42,941 nucleotides of DNA, taken from NCBI GenBank assembly GCA_026415195.1, contig JAOAHO010000021.1, positions 1 through 42,941 of the forward strand, in the 5' to 3' direction. Positions 42,437 to 42,941 of the stretch are shown one piece after another. This DNA comes from Bacteroidia bacterium (GTDB lineage: Bacteria; Bacteroidota; Bacteroidia; B-17B0; Aurantibacillaceae). The first letter of the stretch is position 1; each line of letters begins with the position of its first letter. The notes under the pieces are model-generated. The model did no database searches and had not been told where the DNA came from. It saw only the letters and a list, made by a program, of their open reading frames with translations. The position numbers and the translations under genes are program-made.

Positions 42437-42900
42437 GCGTAAATCAAGAAGATAAGTTGATTAAAATGTTAAACATGGAAATGCAATTGGTGGATGTTTC
42501 TATGGATGGATTTAAAACTTCATTACTCAAATGTAGGAAAATCGGAATTAGAGAAAAATACACTTTTGAAGAAACCGAGTCGTTTGATGCGCTTACATCC
42601 AAATTTGCAAGATTATCCGACATCGTATTCCAAAAAATTTTTAAAACCATCATTTTGCTTTTACGTGAAGATATACCTGCATTCATAGACAGGATAAACT
42701 TTCTTTGCAAGTTAAATATTATTAAGGATGCCGATAAAGCAAAAGAAATCAGGGATTTAAGAAATTCCATTGTACACGAATATTTTCCGGAGAGTTACAC
42801 AAAGTTATATGCCAAAGTGCTTGAACTTTCGCAAGATTTAATTGAAATAATTCAAAACATTAAGGAGTTTTCAAAAAACAAAGCTTGGTTAAAAAATTAA
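42433..42900 (+). CDS. HEPN-domain protein (putative RNase toxin)
   Basis: A 155-residue all-helical protein. The HEPN signature is intact: R110-N111-S-I-V-H115-E-Y117, which is R-x4-H with the extra tyrosine (R-x4-H-x-Y) that is AMPylated by MNT partners in characterised systems. Preceding helices (SKFARLSDIVFQKIFKTIIL, FIDRINFLCKLNIIKDADKA, KEIRDLRNSIVHEYFPE) match the DUF86-like/HEPN fold. The ATG overlaps the MNT stop and the stop TAA is 3 bases before sdhA. Retention of arginine, histidine and tyrosine suggests it is still active as an RNase under MNT control. Toxicity is inference. Confidence 0.85.
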   Translation: MSVNQEDKLIKMLNMEMQLVDVSMDGFKTSLLKCRKIGIREKYTFEETESFDALTSKFARLSDIVFQKIFKTIILLLREDIPAFIDRINFLCKLNIIKDADKAKEIRDLRNSIVHEYFPESYTKLYAKVLELSQDLIEIIQNIKEFSKNKAWLKN

Positions 42901-42903
42901 ATT

Positions 42904-42941
42904 ATGGCAACATCACCCAAACTTGATGCAAAAATTCCCGA
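42904..42941 (+). CDS. sdhA: Start of succinate dehydrogenase flavoprotein subunit (truncated by window end)
   Basis: Only 12 codons are visible, reading MATSPKLDAKIP. The LDxKIP start is what I recall from Bacteroidota SdhA/FrdA flavoproteins, and the position after sdhC fits the usual sdhC-sdhA-sdhB order. The ATG lies 3 bases after the HEPN stop. The call relies on context and a short peptide, so the remainder must be read in neighbouring sequence. Confidence 0.7.
   Translation, partial: MATSPKLDAKIP

Overview
The window is a 42.9 kb piece of a Bacteroidota chromosome, probably Flavobacteriales or a related order. The placement rests on gene content: a PorP/SprF-type type IX secretion (T9SS) protein, a secreted protein with a Por-type C-terminal sorting tail, a fused E1 alpha/beta 2-oxoacid dehydrogenase, a Bacteroidota-type cytochrome b succinate dehydrogenase, DUF5916, and -7 boxes of the TAnnTTTG type in front of several genes. 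No rRNA, tRNA, CRISPR array, insertion sequence or prophage was seen. The first 19 bases are identical to the Tn5 mosaic end used in Nextera libraries, so position 1 is a contig end carrying residual adapter.

Layout. 1-1815 (minus): a stand-alone DsbD N-domain protein followed by full DsbD, cut by the contig end. 2122-4797 (minus): a small outer-membrane barrel protein and the fused E1 dehydrogenase. 4871-7845 (plus): PorP/SprF protein and a TPR/PD40/OmpA-like partner. 7842-8822 (minus): a GT-B type glycosyltransferase. 8877-11809 (plus): uvrC and hemW, overlapping by ATGA. 11857-13605 (plus): a T9SS-secreted beta-propeller protein. 13623-19078 (minus): a five-gene operon reading WG-repeat protein, serC, serA, conserved unknown, orphan OmpR-type response regulator. 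19111-19293 (plus): a 60-residue membrane protein. 19312-30988 (minus): a strikingly AT-rich block with two complete tripartite RND efflux pumps, one HAE1-like and one CzcA/CusA-like, headed by a small unknown protein. 31046-32840 (minus): aroC and an RsmI-like methylase. 32913-33194 (minus): HU with a consensus promoter and a rho-independent terminator. 33376-37303 (minus): SPOR-like protein, AhpD-like protein, DUF5916 protein, fmt. 37377-41370 (plus): sucA-sucB. 41466-42941 (plus): sdhC, an MNT nucleotidyltransferase, a HEPN protein and the first codons of sdhA.

How it fits together. Central metabolism is represented by the 2-oxoglutarate dehydrogenase E1/E2 pair followed directly by the succinate dehydrogenase operon, by the branched-chain-type E1, and by serine and chorismate synthesis. 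Envelope functions (DsbD, T9SS parts, RND pumps, outer-membrane barrels) fill most of the rest.

The most notable feature is a compact MNT-HEPN toxin-antitoxin type pair placed between sdhC and sdhA. ATGA overlaps join sdhC to MNT and MNT to HEPN, and sdhA starts 3 bases after HEPN. The HEPN protein carries the R-x4-H-x-Y motif of the AMP-regulated HEPN/MNT systems. A second theme is that several genes begin within about 4-10 bases of a -7-like box, often with GTG or TTG, which suggests leaderless or near-leaderless transcripts.
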